Positions 46,424 through 54,557 of a stretch of DNA of 64,000 nucleotides are shown piece by piece; positions within the stretch are counted from its first letter, which is position 1, and every line of letters starts with the position of its first letter. The stretch comes from Solirubrobacterales bacterium (GTDB lineage: Bacteria; Actinomycetota; Thermoleophilia; Solirubrobacterales; Solirubrobacteraceae): the NCBI GenBank assembly GCA_019240115.1, contig JAFAYV010000017.1, positions 19,430 to 83,429 on the forward strand. Reading direction: 5' to 3'. The translations under genes were made by a program, and so were the position numbers. A model generated the notes under the pieces. That model saw only the letters and a list, made by a program, of their open reading frames with translations, was not told where the DNA came from and ran no database searches.

Positions 46424-47707
46424 CTAGTGTCGCGCGGCGGTCCGCGGGAGCAGGGCCACCGGCAACGGGACCCCGCTCCACACATGGTCGATCAGCGTCG
46501 CCCAGACGCGTCCCGTCGCGTCGTAGGAGCAGTGCTCCACCGCGAAACGCCGACCGGCTTGGCCCACCGCCCTCCGGCGGGCCGGGTCTCTCACCAGCTG
46601 CTCGAGCGCGGTTTCGAGACCCAGCTCGTCGACGTCGACGAACGGGTAGTCTCGCACCAGCGCGCTCTCGCGCACGTCCGGCGGCCACCACCCAAGTGCC
46701 GACAGCACCGGCTTGCCGGTAGCACAGCCCTCGATCGCGAAGATGCCGAACCCCGCCAGGAACTGCTCGGCGACGATGTCGCAACGCTGCATAGCGGCGT
46801 GGACCACCTCATTGGGCTGACGCTCGATCAGGTCGAGCATCACCCGCAGTCCCCGATCCTGGAGCGCCTGCACGGCGTCCAGCAGACGCTGCGTGCCCTT
46901 GATGTGGCGGTGATTGGGCGCGTGCAGGACGACCACCTCCCCGGTGACGCCGTCAGCCGAGGAGGCCGAGCCATCCCCCTTCCAATGCTCGGTGTCCACC
47001 GACATCTGGGTGGGCCACACGACGTCAGCGCGCGGCAGATAGCCGTACTGGTGGTTGCGAACGACCAGGTCGGCCCAGCGGCAGAAGTAGTCGACGCGAT
47101 GGCGCGTCGCCTCGACCCGAGTCGCGATCTCCGGGTAGTCAGCCACCAGCGCCTCCTCCATCACGCCGAGATAGCCCGGGACGGCGATGTCGCTGCCATA
47201 CGGGAACACGATCAGGCGCTTACCGGCGACCCGCAGCAGAAGACCTTCCAAGCCGCGTAACGCCGTGTGCCGAAGCAGCCCTCCGTCGAGGAACGTCAGG
47301 AAGACGTCGGCCTCTCGGATACCCCAGACGAACACGACGAAGTCGCGGACCGCCTCCCACGCCCTCGCGCCGCCCAGGAAGTCCTCGCGGTGCGCGTCGA
47401 AATCCTCTCGGCGGTTGATCGACATAAGGCCGTCGGCCAGCGTCCGCGATTCGTATCCCCGAGCCTGCATCGCCGCCGACCAGTACTTCAGCGAGATCAG
47501 CGGCGTCGGACCCCATAACAGCCGTGGGGGAGCCCTGCGGTTCCGCCGGGTCCGGACACCCTCGACTGCACACGCCCAGAGAAGGAGGGGCAGCGCCAGC
47601 GGCGCCACGGCCAGGCGCACAGCGGACCGGATCACCGGCCAAGCGCGGCCGAAGGACCCCGTCGCCGCGAGCCGGAACCCCGTGATCGACGCTAGCTTAG
47701 GTCGCAT
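46424..47707 (-). CDS. Membrane-anchored glycosyltransferase, cluster family copy 1
   Basis: A protein of up to 427 residues, one of four related enzymes in this region. After a basic leader comes a hydrophobic segment (VRLAVAPLALPLLLWACAVE) that probably anchors it. Then PPRLLWGPTPLISLKYWSAA and READVFLTFLDGGLL give the N-terminal GT-B domain. KRLIVFPYGSDIAVPGY is followed by ADLVVRNHQYGYLPRADVVW. The donor domain opens VVVLHAPNHRHIKGTQRLLD, then LRVMLDLIERQPNE, and a Glu lies in FAIEGCATGKPVLSALGWWP. The fold looks like GT4 but I cannot match a named family. The true start is uncertain: the ATG at 47707 overlaps the divergent gene's ATG, and a GTG about 75 bp inside would still precede the hydrophobic anchor. 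Confidence 0.72.
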   Translation of the reverse strand: MRPKLASITGFRLAATGSFGRAWPVIRSAVRLAVAPLALPLLLWACAVEGVRTRRNRRAPPRLLWGPTPLISLKYWSAAMQARGYESRTLADGLMSINRREDFDAHREDFLGGARAWEAVRDFVVFVWGIREADVFLTFLDGGLLRHTALRGLEGLLLRVAGKRLIVFPYGSDIAVPGYLGVMEEALVADYPEIATRVEATRHRVDYFCRWADLVVRNHQYGYLPRADVVWPTQMSVDTEHWKGDGSASSADGVTGEVVVLHAPNHRHIKGTQRLLDAVQALQDRGLRVMLDLIERQPNEVVHAAMQRCDIVAEQFLAGFGIFAIEGCATGKPVLSALGWWPPDVRESALVRDYPFVDVDELGLETALEQLVRDPARRRAVGQAGRRFAVEHCSYDATGRVWATLIDHVWSGVPLPVALLPRTAARH

Positions 47708-48728
47708 GCGGATCCTCCACACGCCGTGGAACGTCGGCGGTCATCCGATCGGCCTGTCTCATGCCGAGCGCGAGCTTGGACTGGAAAGCGAGGTCGTCAC
47801 CTTCGAGCACGACCCGTTTGCGTTCGAGGTCGACTGGTCGCTGTATCGCCCGGGCGTAGCTCCGTGGCGGACGACACCCGACCGGCTTCGGTTCCTGGCG
47901 CACGCGGTGCAGCGCTATGACGTGTTCCACTTCAACTTCGGCAGTACCTTACTGCCGGGATGGGGGCTCCCGGTCGCTCTCGACGAGCTGCCGCTGTTGC
48001 GACGGATGGGAAAGGTGGTCATCGCAACCTTCCAGGGCGATGACGCGCGGCCGGCCGACTACCAGTCCGCGCCCCCCGGGGCGGCGGAGCGCGCCGGGTT
48101 GGAGCGCAGGCGCAGCAACGCCCGCCGCCGGATGCTCCGTTACGCGGATCGCGTCTTCTACCTCAACCCCGACATGCGCCAGTGGCTGCCCGGCGCGACG
48201 TTCTGCGCGTATGCCAGCTTCGACCCGCGGTCGGTGACACCCACCCCCATCCGCCCCGCCGGCGAACTCACAGTCCTGCACGCTCCGTCGAACCGCGCCT
48301 CTAAGGGAACCGCCGAGGTCTTGGCCGCCATCGACCAGCTCCGCGGGCGCGGGGTCTCGGTGCGGCTCGACCTCGTTGAGGGCGTCACGCGCGCGGAGTC
48401 GCTGGACCGGCTGGCGCGGGCCGATATCGCCATCGACCAGCTGAAGGTCGGCTGGTATGGCGGATTCGCGGTCGAGGCCATGTCGCTGGGCAAGCCGGTC
48501 TTCTGCCACATCAAGGGCGACGCGCCCGCCGACAATCCGTTCGGCGATGAGCTCCCGATCGTGCGCACCGGCCCCGACACGCTCGCGGACGACCTGGAAG
48601 CCCTGCTCAGCGACGCCGACCGCCGAGCCAGGATCGCAACCGCCGGCCGGGCGTTCGTGGAGCGCCGCCACGACCCGCGCACGATCGCGCGCACCGTGCT
48701 CGCCGGGCTCGTCGCGCTCCCTGCCTGA
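47706..48728 (+). CDS. Glycosyltransferase, cluster family copy without anchor
   Basis: A 340-residue GT4-like enzyme lacking the N-terminal membrane segment of its three relatives. It opens MRILHTPWNVGGHPIGLSHA. The acceptor-side domain has FNFGSTLLPGWGLPVALDEL and VVIATFQGDDARPADYQ. The donor domain carries the shared motif TVLHAPSNRASKGTAEVLAA, LRGRGVSVRLDLVEGVTRAE, and the Glu motif GWYGGFAVEAMSLGKPVFCH. The opposite orientation to its relatives suggests that a duplicated copy was inverted or inserted separately. A remnant resembling part of this gene is at 50069. Its ATG and that of the divergent gene share the bases CATG. Confidence 0.8.
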   Translation: MRILHTPWNVGGHPIGLSHAERELGLESEVVTFEHDPFAFEVDWSLYRPGVAPWRTTPDRLRFLAHAVQRYDVFHFNFGSTLLPGWGLPVALDELPLLRRMGKVVIATFQGDDARPADYQSAPPGAAERAGLERRRSNARRRMLRYADRVFYLNPDMRQWLPGATFCAYASFDPRSVTPTPIRPAGELTVLHAPSNRASKGTAEVLAAIDQLRGRGVSVRLDLVEGVTRAESLDRLARADIAIDQLKVGWYGGFAVEAMSLGKPVFCHIKGDAPADNPFGDELPIVRTGPDTLADDLEALLSDADRRARIATAGRAFVERRHDPRTIARTVLAGLVALPA

Positions 48729-48748
48729 ACCGGTCGGGGCCGGGCCGG

Positions 48749-50002
48749 TCATGCGCTCGGCACCGGCGCGATGCGCAGGGGCGCGGTCAGCTCGGCCGGC
48801 AACGGTGACCCCGCCCACACGTGCTCGATGAGCGCGCTCCACGTCCGGGCCACCGGCTCATGGGCGTGGTAACGAAGAACGAACTCACGCCCGGCCCGTC
48901 CCAGCTCCTGCCGCCGCGCAGGATCCTTGATCAGCCCCCGCAGGTTGCCCACGAGGTTTGAGAGGTCGGTGTCGACGATCGGACACGCGCGCAGCGCCGG
49001 AGTGTGCGCCACCTCGGGCGGCATCCAGGCAAGGGCGGACACCACCGGCTTGCCGCTGCTCATTCCCTCAATCGCGAACAGCGCATAACCCGCGATGAAC
49101 TGATCGGCAACGATGTCGGCACGCTGGATTGCGCGCCTCACCTCCTCGTTCGGCCGCCCTTCAATGAGATCGAGCCTGACGCGCAGTCCCTCTGCCTGCA
49201 GTTGCTGGATCGCGTCGATCAGCTGCTGGGTTCCCTTGATTGCCCGGTGGTTCGGGGCATGCACGACGACCACCTCACCGTTGTGGCCGTCAGCGCGAGC
49301 GTCGTCTCGCTCAACAACATCCCATTGGTGTGTGTCGATGGCGATCATGGTGGGCCATAGGACGTCGGCTCGCGGCAGGAACCCATACTGGTAGTTGCGA
49401 ATCACCAGATCCGCATGCCGGCACAGATGCAGGATGCGCCGCCGCGCGGCCGCGCTGGTGTCCACCAGCTCCGGGTAATCCTGCAGCAGCCATGGCTCGA
49501 TCACACCGATCTCGCCGACCACCGCGATGTCGCCTCCGAACGGGGACACGATGATCTTCTTGCCGGCGAGATGTAGCAGCGAGCACTCCAGCCAGGCCAG
49601 CCCGGAGTAGGTCAAATACCCCCGGTTGAAATACCAGGAGAACACATCCGCCCGGCGCAGCGCCCACACGAACACGACGTAGTCGCGGACCAGCTCCGCG
49701 CGGGGAACGCCGGGGAGAAACGCGTTACGGTGAACGTCGAAGTCCTCCCGTCGGTTGATCCGCGCCACGGCATCAGCGAACGTCACACTTTCGTAACCAA
49801 GCCCCTGAAGGCCGCGTGACCAGTCGCGGATGGCGATGATGGCCTGGGGCCCCCACAGCAGGCGCGGCCGGGCACCGCGTGCCCGCCGCCGCCGCGTGCG
49901 AACCCCTTCAGCGGCGGCGATGAGGACGAGAATCGGGAAGGCGATCACGGCCACCGCCAGGTTGTAGGCGGGCCAGATAGCCCTAAGCCATGCTTCGGGC
50001 AC
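48749..50002 (-). CDS. Membrane-anchored glycosyltransferase, cluster family copy 2
   Basis: A 417-residue paralogue of copies 1 and 3 with the same plan: anchor segment LAVAVIAFPILVLIAAAEGV, then RPRLLWGPQAIIAIRDWSRG, VSPFGGDIAVVGEIGVIEPW and ADLVIRNYQYGFLPRADVLW. The donor-side motif is VVVHAPNHRAIKGTQQLIDA and the Glu segment is YALFAIEGMSSGKPVVSALA. It starts GTG and overlaps, by exactly 20 bp, the end of a broken methyltransferase sequence (49983), just as copy 3 overlaps an intact methyltransferase gene. It probably adds one sugar to the surface glycan at the membrane. It appears intact. Confidence 0.82.
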   Translation of the reverse strand: MPEAWLRAIWPAYNLAVAVIAFPILVLIAAAEGVRTRRRRARGARPRLLWGPQAIIAIRDWSRGLQGLGYESVTFADAVARINRREDFDVHRNAFLPGVPRAELVRDYVVFVWALRRADVFSWYFNRGYLTYSGLAWLECSLLHLAGKKIIVSPFGGDIAVVGEIGVIEPWLLQDYPELVDTSAAARRRILHLCRHADLVIRNYQYGFLPRADVLWPTMIAIDTHQWDVVERDDARADGHNGEVVVVHAPNHRAIKGTQQLIDAIQQLQAEGLRVRLDLIEGRPNEEVRRAIQRADIVADQFIAGYALFAIEGMSSGKPVVSALAWMPPEVAHTPALRACPIVDTDLSNLVGNLRGLIKDPARRQELGRAGREFVLRYHAHEPVARTWSALIEHVWAGSPLPAELTAPLRIAPVPSA

Positions 50003-50066
50003 GAATGCTGCCCTCGATCACGCCCGAGGTCCTCGTTCCAGAATCACTTGAAGAACGTCCAGTATA
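49983..50066 (-). pseudogene. Methyltransferase gene remnant (paralogue of 54538)
   Basis: Two short pieces of the methyltransferase gene at 54538-55587 are joined here. The last part encodes an ending similar to V-I-E-S-G-I-S-L-R-A-R (here VIEGSIRARSMA, then a stop). The second piece, cctcgttccagaatcacttg and onward, is nearly identical to 54711-54745 and encodes the F-F-K-C-F-W region. About 120 bp between the pieces is deleted. The stop overlaps the start of the next gene by 20 bp, exactly as in the intact cassette. Confidence 0.75.
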
Positions 50067-50068
50067 GG

Positions 50069-50146
50069 AGGCGCTGGCCCGCCCGGCGCGGGCCGACGTC
50101 GCCGTCGACCGGCTGAAGGTCGGCGCGGACGGCGGGTCTGCGGCCG
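50069..50146 (+). pseudogene. Glycosyltransferase gene remnant (paralogue of 47706)
   Basis: About 78 bp align without gaps to the end region of the gene at 47706 (near 48400-48475), with roughly three quarters of bases identical. They correspond to A-R-A-D-I-A-I-D-Q-L-K-V-G in that protein. No other part of the gene is found nearby. This is a fossil from the same duplication. Confidence 0.65.
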
Positions 50147-50195
50147 CCCGGCGCTCGCATCGCGGCTCCCGGCCCGACGCACCGGGCGCGACCGT

Positions 50196-51014
50196 TCAGC
50201 TGACCGTGACGTGCTCGTCGGCGGTGGCCAGAGCCAGCAGGGTCCGATCGCCGACGCCGCGTCCGGCGATCACGCACGTGTGTCCCGCGCGTTGCCAGGT
50301 GACCAGCCGAGCGTCGCCGACCCGGCCCAACGCGTAGCGCACCCCGTTGCGCGTGATCGTCGGTCCGCTGGGCGTGGGCAGGGAGCGGCCGGCGACGATC
50401 GCGTAGCCCACCCGGCCGACGCCATCCGCGCGGTAGAAGACGGTCACGATGCGTCGGCCGCGCACCGTGTCGGTGCGAGTGCCGTTCGCCTCCCAGCGTT
50501 CGCCGCGCACGTAGCGGGGGAACGGGATCCCCGAGGCACGGAGGTCAAGGAGGGTGCGATCCGCGCTGTCGGGAGCGGGAGCCGGTGCCGTAGCCGAGGC
50601 GAGCGCCAGCCGCGCGGTCTGACCCACCGTCGGGGGCCCGCTGCCGCCGGTGAGCACGATCACGGCGACGACCGCGACCGCCAACGCGGTCGCGGCGGGG
50701 ATGAACCGCACCCGCCGCGGCGCGATCGCCGTGCGCAGGCGCCCGGCAGGCCCCGCCGGCCGCGGCTCGGCCCCCGCCAGCTGCTCGGTGCGCGCACGCA
50801 GCGAGGCGGGCGCGGCCACGTCGACCGCGCGCAGCACCGACACCGCCCGCGCCTGGCCGGCCACCACGGCACTCAGCTGCGGCGAGGCGGCCACCTGCGC
50901 GCGCACCCGCTCGCGCTCGGCCGCGGGCAGCGTGCCGTCGGCCAGCCGCGCGAGCTCGGCCTCCGTAGGAGGTCGCGGAGGCTTCGTGTCGGATGTCATC
51001 GGATCGTCTGTCAT
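50196..51014 (-). CDS. Anti-sigma factor-like membrane protein
   Basis: A 272-residue protein. Residues 15-60 form a helical start (AELARLADGTLPAAERERVR) in the place of a zinc anti-sigma domain, but without the His-x3-Cys-x2-Cys motif. A single membrane segment lies near 110-130 (FIPAATALAVAVVAVIVL). The outer part (135-272) is beta-rich (GYAIVAGRSLPTPSGPTITR). Its ATG overlaps the stop of the sigma-factor gene (ATGA), the usual arrangement for a sigma/anti-sigma pair. It should hold the sigma factor at the membrane until an external signal arrives. The outer domain is not a family I recognise. Confidence 0.75.
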   Translation of the reverse strand: MTDDPMTSDTKPPRPPTEAELARLADGTLPAAERERVRAQVAASPQLSAVVAGQARAVSVLRAVDVAAPASLRARTEQLAGAEPRPAGPAGRLRTAIAPRRVRFIPAATALAVAVVAVIVLTGGSGPPTVGQTARLALASATAPAPAPDSADRTLLDLRASGIPFPRYVRGERWEANGTRTDTVRGRRIVTVFYRADGVGRVGYAIVAGRSLPTPSGPTITRNGVRYALGRVGDARLVTWQRAGHTCVIAGRGVGDRTLLALATADEHVTVS

Positions 51015-51625
51015 GTGAGACTGCGCTTCGGCCCTGATCCTTCCCGCGACGCTCCGGGCGCTTGCGCGAACTGCTCGGCGATCCGCTGGCGGCCGCGGTA
51101 CACGCGGGTGGCGATCGTCGCCTCGCGCGCGTCGAGCGATCGTCCAGCCTCGGCGTATGAGAGTCCCAGTATGTCGACCGCCACCACCGCCAGGCGAAAG
51201 TCCTCGGGCAACTGCGCGACCGCCTCGAGGACCTCGTTGACCTCGGCGGCGCGATCCGGAGCCGGGGCACGACGGTCGGCGGGCTCCCCCACGTCGTCAA
51301 GCGCCGCCGTGCGGGGCCGGCGCGCGGCGCCGCGCAGCCCGGTGGCGAACGTGTTGCGCATCGCCTGCAGCAGGTAGCCGCGATCCTCGCCACGGATCAT
51401 GCGCGGGCGGGCCAGCACGCGCGTCAAGGTCTCCTGCACGAGGTCCTCGGCGTCCTCGCGCGAGCCGCACAGCGCCCACGCAGCCCGGTACATGGGGTCG
51501 AGGTGTTGGCCAAGCGACTTGGTATCGAGGCGATGCACCGTCTCGGCGATCCTACGCGCGGCCGGCTGGGCGACTTGACGGGAAGGAATCGCAGGCGCGG
51601 TGGTCTTGACCGGTGACCAGCTCAC
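51011..51625 (-). CDS. ECF RNA polymerase sigma factor
   Basis: A sigma-70 family factor of up to 204 residues. Region 2 lies in residues 38-105 (LDPMYRAAWALCGSREDAED followed by LVQETLTRVLARPR), region 4 in residues 130-185 (VLEAVAQLPEDFRLAVVAVD, then ILGLSYAEAGRSLDAREATI). There is no region 3 or 1.1, as in ECF sigmas. The annotated GTG at 51625 leaves only 20 bp before the divergent gene, so the true start may lie some 30-40 codons inside. It probably transcribes its own operon and the secreted protein at 51646, and is held by the anti-sigma encoded next to it. Confidence 0.87.
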   Translation of the reverse strand: MSWSPVKTTAPAIPSRQVAQPAARRIAETVHRLDTKSLGQHLDPMYRAAWALCGSREDAEDLVQETLTRVLARPRMIRGEDRGYLLQAMRNTFATGLRGAARRPRTAALDDVGEPADRRAPAPDRAAEVNEVLEAVAQLPEDFRLAVVAVDILGLSYAEAGRSLDAREATIATRVYRGRQRIAEQFAQAPGASREGSGPKRSLT

Positions 51626-51645
51626 CCTCTCTCAAGGAGACCATC

Positions 51646-52236
51646 GTGTTCCACTCTCTCAAACCCAGCACGCTGTGGTCGACAGGCGCCGTGGGGGTCA
51701 TCGTTCTCGCCGCCGTGATCGTGGCACTGTCGACGTCGGGCGGCGCGGGCGCCGGCACCGCCCGCGCTCACGCCCGTCCCGCCGTTGCGACCGCCACGGC
51801 CGCCACGGCCGCCGCCTACCAACGGTCCGGCTGGGGCGAGTCCTCCACTCGCTCGGCACCGGGCGCAGCGGCCGCCGCAACGCGGATCTCGGTGCGCTCC
51901 ACCTCCGCAGGCAAGATCCTCGTCGCGCCCAACGGCCACACCCTGTACGCGTTCACCCGCGACACCCGCAACCGCGACAACTGCGTGATGATCCCCGGCT
52001 GCACGCGCGTGTGGCCGCTTGAGACGACTCGCGGGCATCCCGTCGCCGGGTCCGGGGTCCGGGCATCGCAGCTGTCGACGATCAAGGTCGGCCACGTCTC
52101 GCAGGTCACCTACGCCGGCCACCCGCTCTACACCTACGTCAGCGACACGTCGGCCGGATCCACCGACTACATCGGGGTCTCCCAGTTCGGCGGCACCTGG
52201 CCTGCGGTCAAGGGCTCCGGCGCGCTGGTGAACTAG
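51646..52236 (+). CDS. Secreted/anchored COG4315-type repeat protein
   Basis: A 196-residue protein from the GTG placed 5 bp after AAGGAGA. The N-terminal hydrophobic segment STGAVGVIVLAAVIVALSTS is a signal anchor or signal peptide. An Ala/Thr/Arg-rich spacer follows to about residue 80. Two copies of the PF03640 secreted-repeat motif then occur: LVAPNGHTLYAFTRDTRNRD and VTYAGHPLYTYVSDTSAGST, each with the Tyr-x-aromatic-x-x-Asp pattern. Two Cys (NCVMIPGC) may form a disulfide. Such proteins are common near ECF sigma factors in actinobacteria; the function is unknown. It is probably a target of the divergent sigma factor. Confidence 0.82.
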   Translation: MFHSLKPSTLWSTGAVGVIVLAAVIVALSTSGGAGAGTARAHARPAVATATAATAAAYQRSGWGESSTRSAPGAAAAATRISVRSTSAGKILVAPNGHTLYAFTRDTRNRDNCVMIPGCTRVWPLETTRGHPVAGSGVRASQLSTIKVGHVSQVTYAGHPLYTYVSDTSAGSTDYIGVSQFGGTWPAVKGSGALVN

Positions 52237-52304
52237 CGCGCACGTCCCGCGGCCTCATCACGAAGACGACGGCATCCCAGCGATCCTCACTCAAACGGTG
52301 AGAT

Positions 52305-52334
52305 ATCGGCGTCCGGCCGAAGCCGGACGCCGAT
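52305..52334 (+). other. Perfect 13-bp hairpin with CGAA loop
   Basis: ATCGGCGTCCGGC, then the loop CGAA, then the exact complement. It lies 68 bp after the end of the gene at 52236 and 20 bp before the methyltransferase start. It has no T tract, so it may be a mRNA-stability element, a weak terminator or an RNA-processing site rather than a standard terminator. Confidence 0.6.
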
Positions 52335-52353
52335 CGCCGCGGGAGGGGAATGC

Positions 52354-53133
52354 GTGAGGGTGGGTCACGACGCCGCGATACGCTCGCTGGCCGTGGTGAT
52401 CCCAACACCCGCCGCCGCCAGCAAGTTCATCGTCAGCCACGACTTCGTCTGGCATCAGCAGTTCGAGCTGGCGCCTGGTGTGATCACCCCGGGCGTGAGC
52501 CCGGTGCCGTGGCTGTGCAGGAGCGCGCGGCTGCCGGCCGACCTGACCGGGCGCACGGTGCTCGACATCGGCACGACGAACGCCGGCACCGCGTTCGAGC
52601 TCGAGCGCCGCGGCGCCGAGCGGGTGGTCGTGGTCGACCTCTACGACGCCGAGCACTTCGGCGTACGGCCGCTGTGCGAGCTGCTGCAGTCGCGGGTGGA
52701 GTTCGTGCAGGCCAGCGTCTATGAGCTCGCCGAGCGGTTTCCGGAGCCGTTTGACCTGGTCATCCTCTGGGGCGTGCTCTACCACCTGCGCCACCCGCTG
52801 CTGGCGCTGGACAACCTCCGGGCGGTCACCGCGGGCGAGGCGTCGCTCGAGACCGTCGTGTGCGACGGTGAGCTCCCGCGCCGCCAGCGCGAGGTCGCGG
52901 TCGCGCGCTTCTATCGCCGCGACGAGCTCTCCGGGGACAGCTCGAACTGGTTTGCGCCGTCGGTGCGGGCGCTGCGCGACTGGTGCCGTTCCTCGGGCTT
53001 CGACGTGGCGTTGCGGGGCGCGTGGCCCGAACGCGGGCCCGCCCGCGCGATGCTCAGTCTGCGGCCGACGGCCGGTCCGCCGGAGTATCAGCAGCTGTCC
53101 TACGAACGTCCGCTGCGCGTCGCGCCGGCCTGA
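52354..53133 (+). CDS. CmoB/Methyltransf_9-like methyltransferase
   Basis: A 259-residue SAM methyltransferase. Motif I is TVLDIGTTNAGTAFELERRG, followed by VVVVDLYDAE and the acidic stretch FDLVILWGVLYHLRHPLLAL. The tail is small and Pro-rich. The order of motifs resembles the tRNA-modifying CmoB/DUF1698 group, but several non-tRNA glycan methyltransferases share it. Context in a surface-glycan locus favours the latter. It starts GTG with GGAGGGGAA upstream. It ends at a short direct repeat (GCGCCGGCCTGAGCC, twice) that spans the stop codon. Confidence 0.8.
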   Translation: MRVGHDAAIRSLAVVIPTPAAASKFIVSHDFVWHQQFELAPGVITPGVSPVPWLCRSARLPADLTGRTVLDIGTTNAGTAFELERRGAERVVVVDLYDAEHFGVRPLCELLQSRVEFVQASVYELAERFPEPFDLVILWGVLYHLRHPLLALDNLRAVTAGEASLETVVCDGELPRRQREVAVARFYRRDELSGDSSNWFAPSVRALRDWCRSSGFDVALRGAWPERGPARAMLSLRPTAGPPEYQQLSYERPLRVAPA

Positions 53134-53157
53134 GCCGCGTGGGCGCCGGCCTGAGCC
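53122..53157 (+). repeat. 15-bp direct repeat across a stop codon
   Basis: GCGCCGGCCTGAGCC occurs at 53122 (where it includes the TGA of the methyltransferase gene) and again at 53143, 21 bp apart. Confidence 0.6.
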
Positions 53158-53303
53158 CACTGCGACCGCACGACGCGTCACGCGACCGCACGCGACCGGG
53201 CCGGCGCGGCGACCGTGCACCACGACCGCGCAGCCTCACGCCGCCAGTCGCCACGCGAGCGCCGCACCGACCCCAGCACTGCTCGCCGTCACTGGCCCGA
53301 CGA

Positions 53304-54557
53304 TCAGACAGCCCCAGACCCACCCGTGGCTGGCTCGATCTCCAGCTCGTGAGGCAGCGGGCCCCCCCACCACACGTGCTCGATCAGCGAACTCCAGACC
53401 CGCGCGACGGGCTCGTGGGCGTGGTGGCGGAGCACGAACTCCCGGCCGGCGCGGCCCAGCGCGAGCCGACGCGCCGGGTCGATGACCAGCGCGCGCAGGT
53501 TCTCGACGAGGTTGGACAGATCGGTGTCAACGATCGGACAATCGCGCAGCGCGGGGCTCTGCGCCACCTCCTCGGGCATCCAGCGCAGCGCCGACATGAC
53601 CGGCTTGCCGGTGCTCATTCCCTCGATCGCGAACAGGGCATAGCCGGCGATGAACTGGTCGGCGACGATGTCGGCGCCGCGCATCGCCGCCCGCACCTCG
53701 TGGTTGGGCCGCCGCTCGATCAGATCCAGCCGGATCCCGAGGCCCTCGGCCCGCAGCCGCGCCACCGCCTCGAGCAGCTGCTCGGTGCCCTTGATCCCGC
53801 GGTGGTTCGGAGCGTGCAGCACGACCACCTCGCCGTCGCGTCCGTCGCCGCCCGGAGCGGCGACGTCCGCCGGGCTCCACTGCTGCGCGTCGATCGCGAT
53901 CTGCGTCGGCCACAGGACGTCGGCCCGGGGCAGGAAGCCGTACTGGTGGTTGCGCACCACGAGGTCGGCCCAGCGACACAGGTGCAGGATGCGCCGTCGC
54001 TTGTCCGGGCTCGAGCGCACCAGCTCGGGGTAATCCGTGAGCAGCGCCGTCTCCATGATGCCGATCTCGCCGACGACGGCGATGTCGCCCCCGTAGGGGA
54101 AGAGAACGAGCTTCTTGCCGGCCAGCCGCAGGAGCCGACACTCCAGCGACCGCAGCCCGGTGCCGGCGAGATAGCCGCCGTCGAAATAGGCGAAGAACAC
54201 GTCGGCGCGGTGCAGCGCCCAGACGAACACGAAGAAGTCCCGGATCACGTCGGCATAGGGCACGCCCGGCAGGAAGCTGTCGCGGTGGACGTCGAAGTCC
54301 TCCCGCGCGTTGATCGGCGCCACGTGATGGGCGAAGGTGACGCTGTCGTAGCCCAGCGCCCGCAGGCTGCGCGACCAGTCGCGGATCGCGATGATCGGCG
54401 ACGGCCCCCACAGCAGCCGCGGCGGTTGGCGGCGCCGACGCCGCCAGCGCGTTCGCAGGCCCTCCGCGGCCGCGACGACGGTCAGGATCGGCAGGGCGAG
54501 GCTGCCGGCCACCAGCTTGGCGACCGGCCAGACGACGTCAACCCAAGCGCCGCGCAC
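53304..54557 (-). CDS. Membrane-anchored glycosyltransferase, cluster family copy 3
   Basis: A 417-residue paralogue of the genes at 46424 and 48749. The anchor is VAGSLALPILTVVAAAEGLR, then QPPRLLWGPSPIIAIRDWSR, LFPYGGDIAVVGEIGIMETA and ADLVVRNHQYGFLPRADVLW. The donor-side motif VVVLHAPNHRGIKGTEQLLE is followed by LGIRLDLIERRPNHEV and FAIEGMSTGKPVMSALRWMP. It starts GTG and overlaps the methyltransferase gene upstream by 20 bp. The order GT2/DUF2304/methyltransferase/this gene is one operon of four on the minus strand. It probably transfers a sugar at the cytoplasmic face of the membrane. Confidence 0.83.
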   Translation of the reverse strand: MRGAWVDVVWPVAKLVAGSLALPILTVVAAAEGLRTRWRRRRRQPPRLLWGPSPIIAIRDWSRSLRALGYDSVTFAHHVAPINAREDFDVHRDSFLPGVPYADVIRDFFVFVWALHRADVFFAYFDGGYLAGTGLRSLECRLLRLAGKKLVLFPYGGDIAVVGEIGIMETALLTDYPELVRSSPDKRRRILHLCRWADLVVRNHQYGFLPRADVLWPTQIAIDAQQWSPADVAAPGGDGRDGEVVVLHAPNHRGIKGTEQLLEAVARLRAEGLGIRLDLIERRPNHEVRAAMRGADIVADQFIAGYALFAIEGMSTGKPVMSALRWMPEEVAQSPALRDCPIVDTDLSNLVENLRALVIDPARRLALGRAGREFVLRHHAHEPVARVWSSLIEHVWWGGPLPHELEIEPATGGSGAV

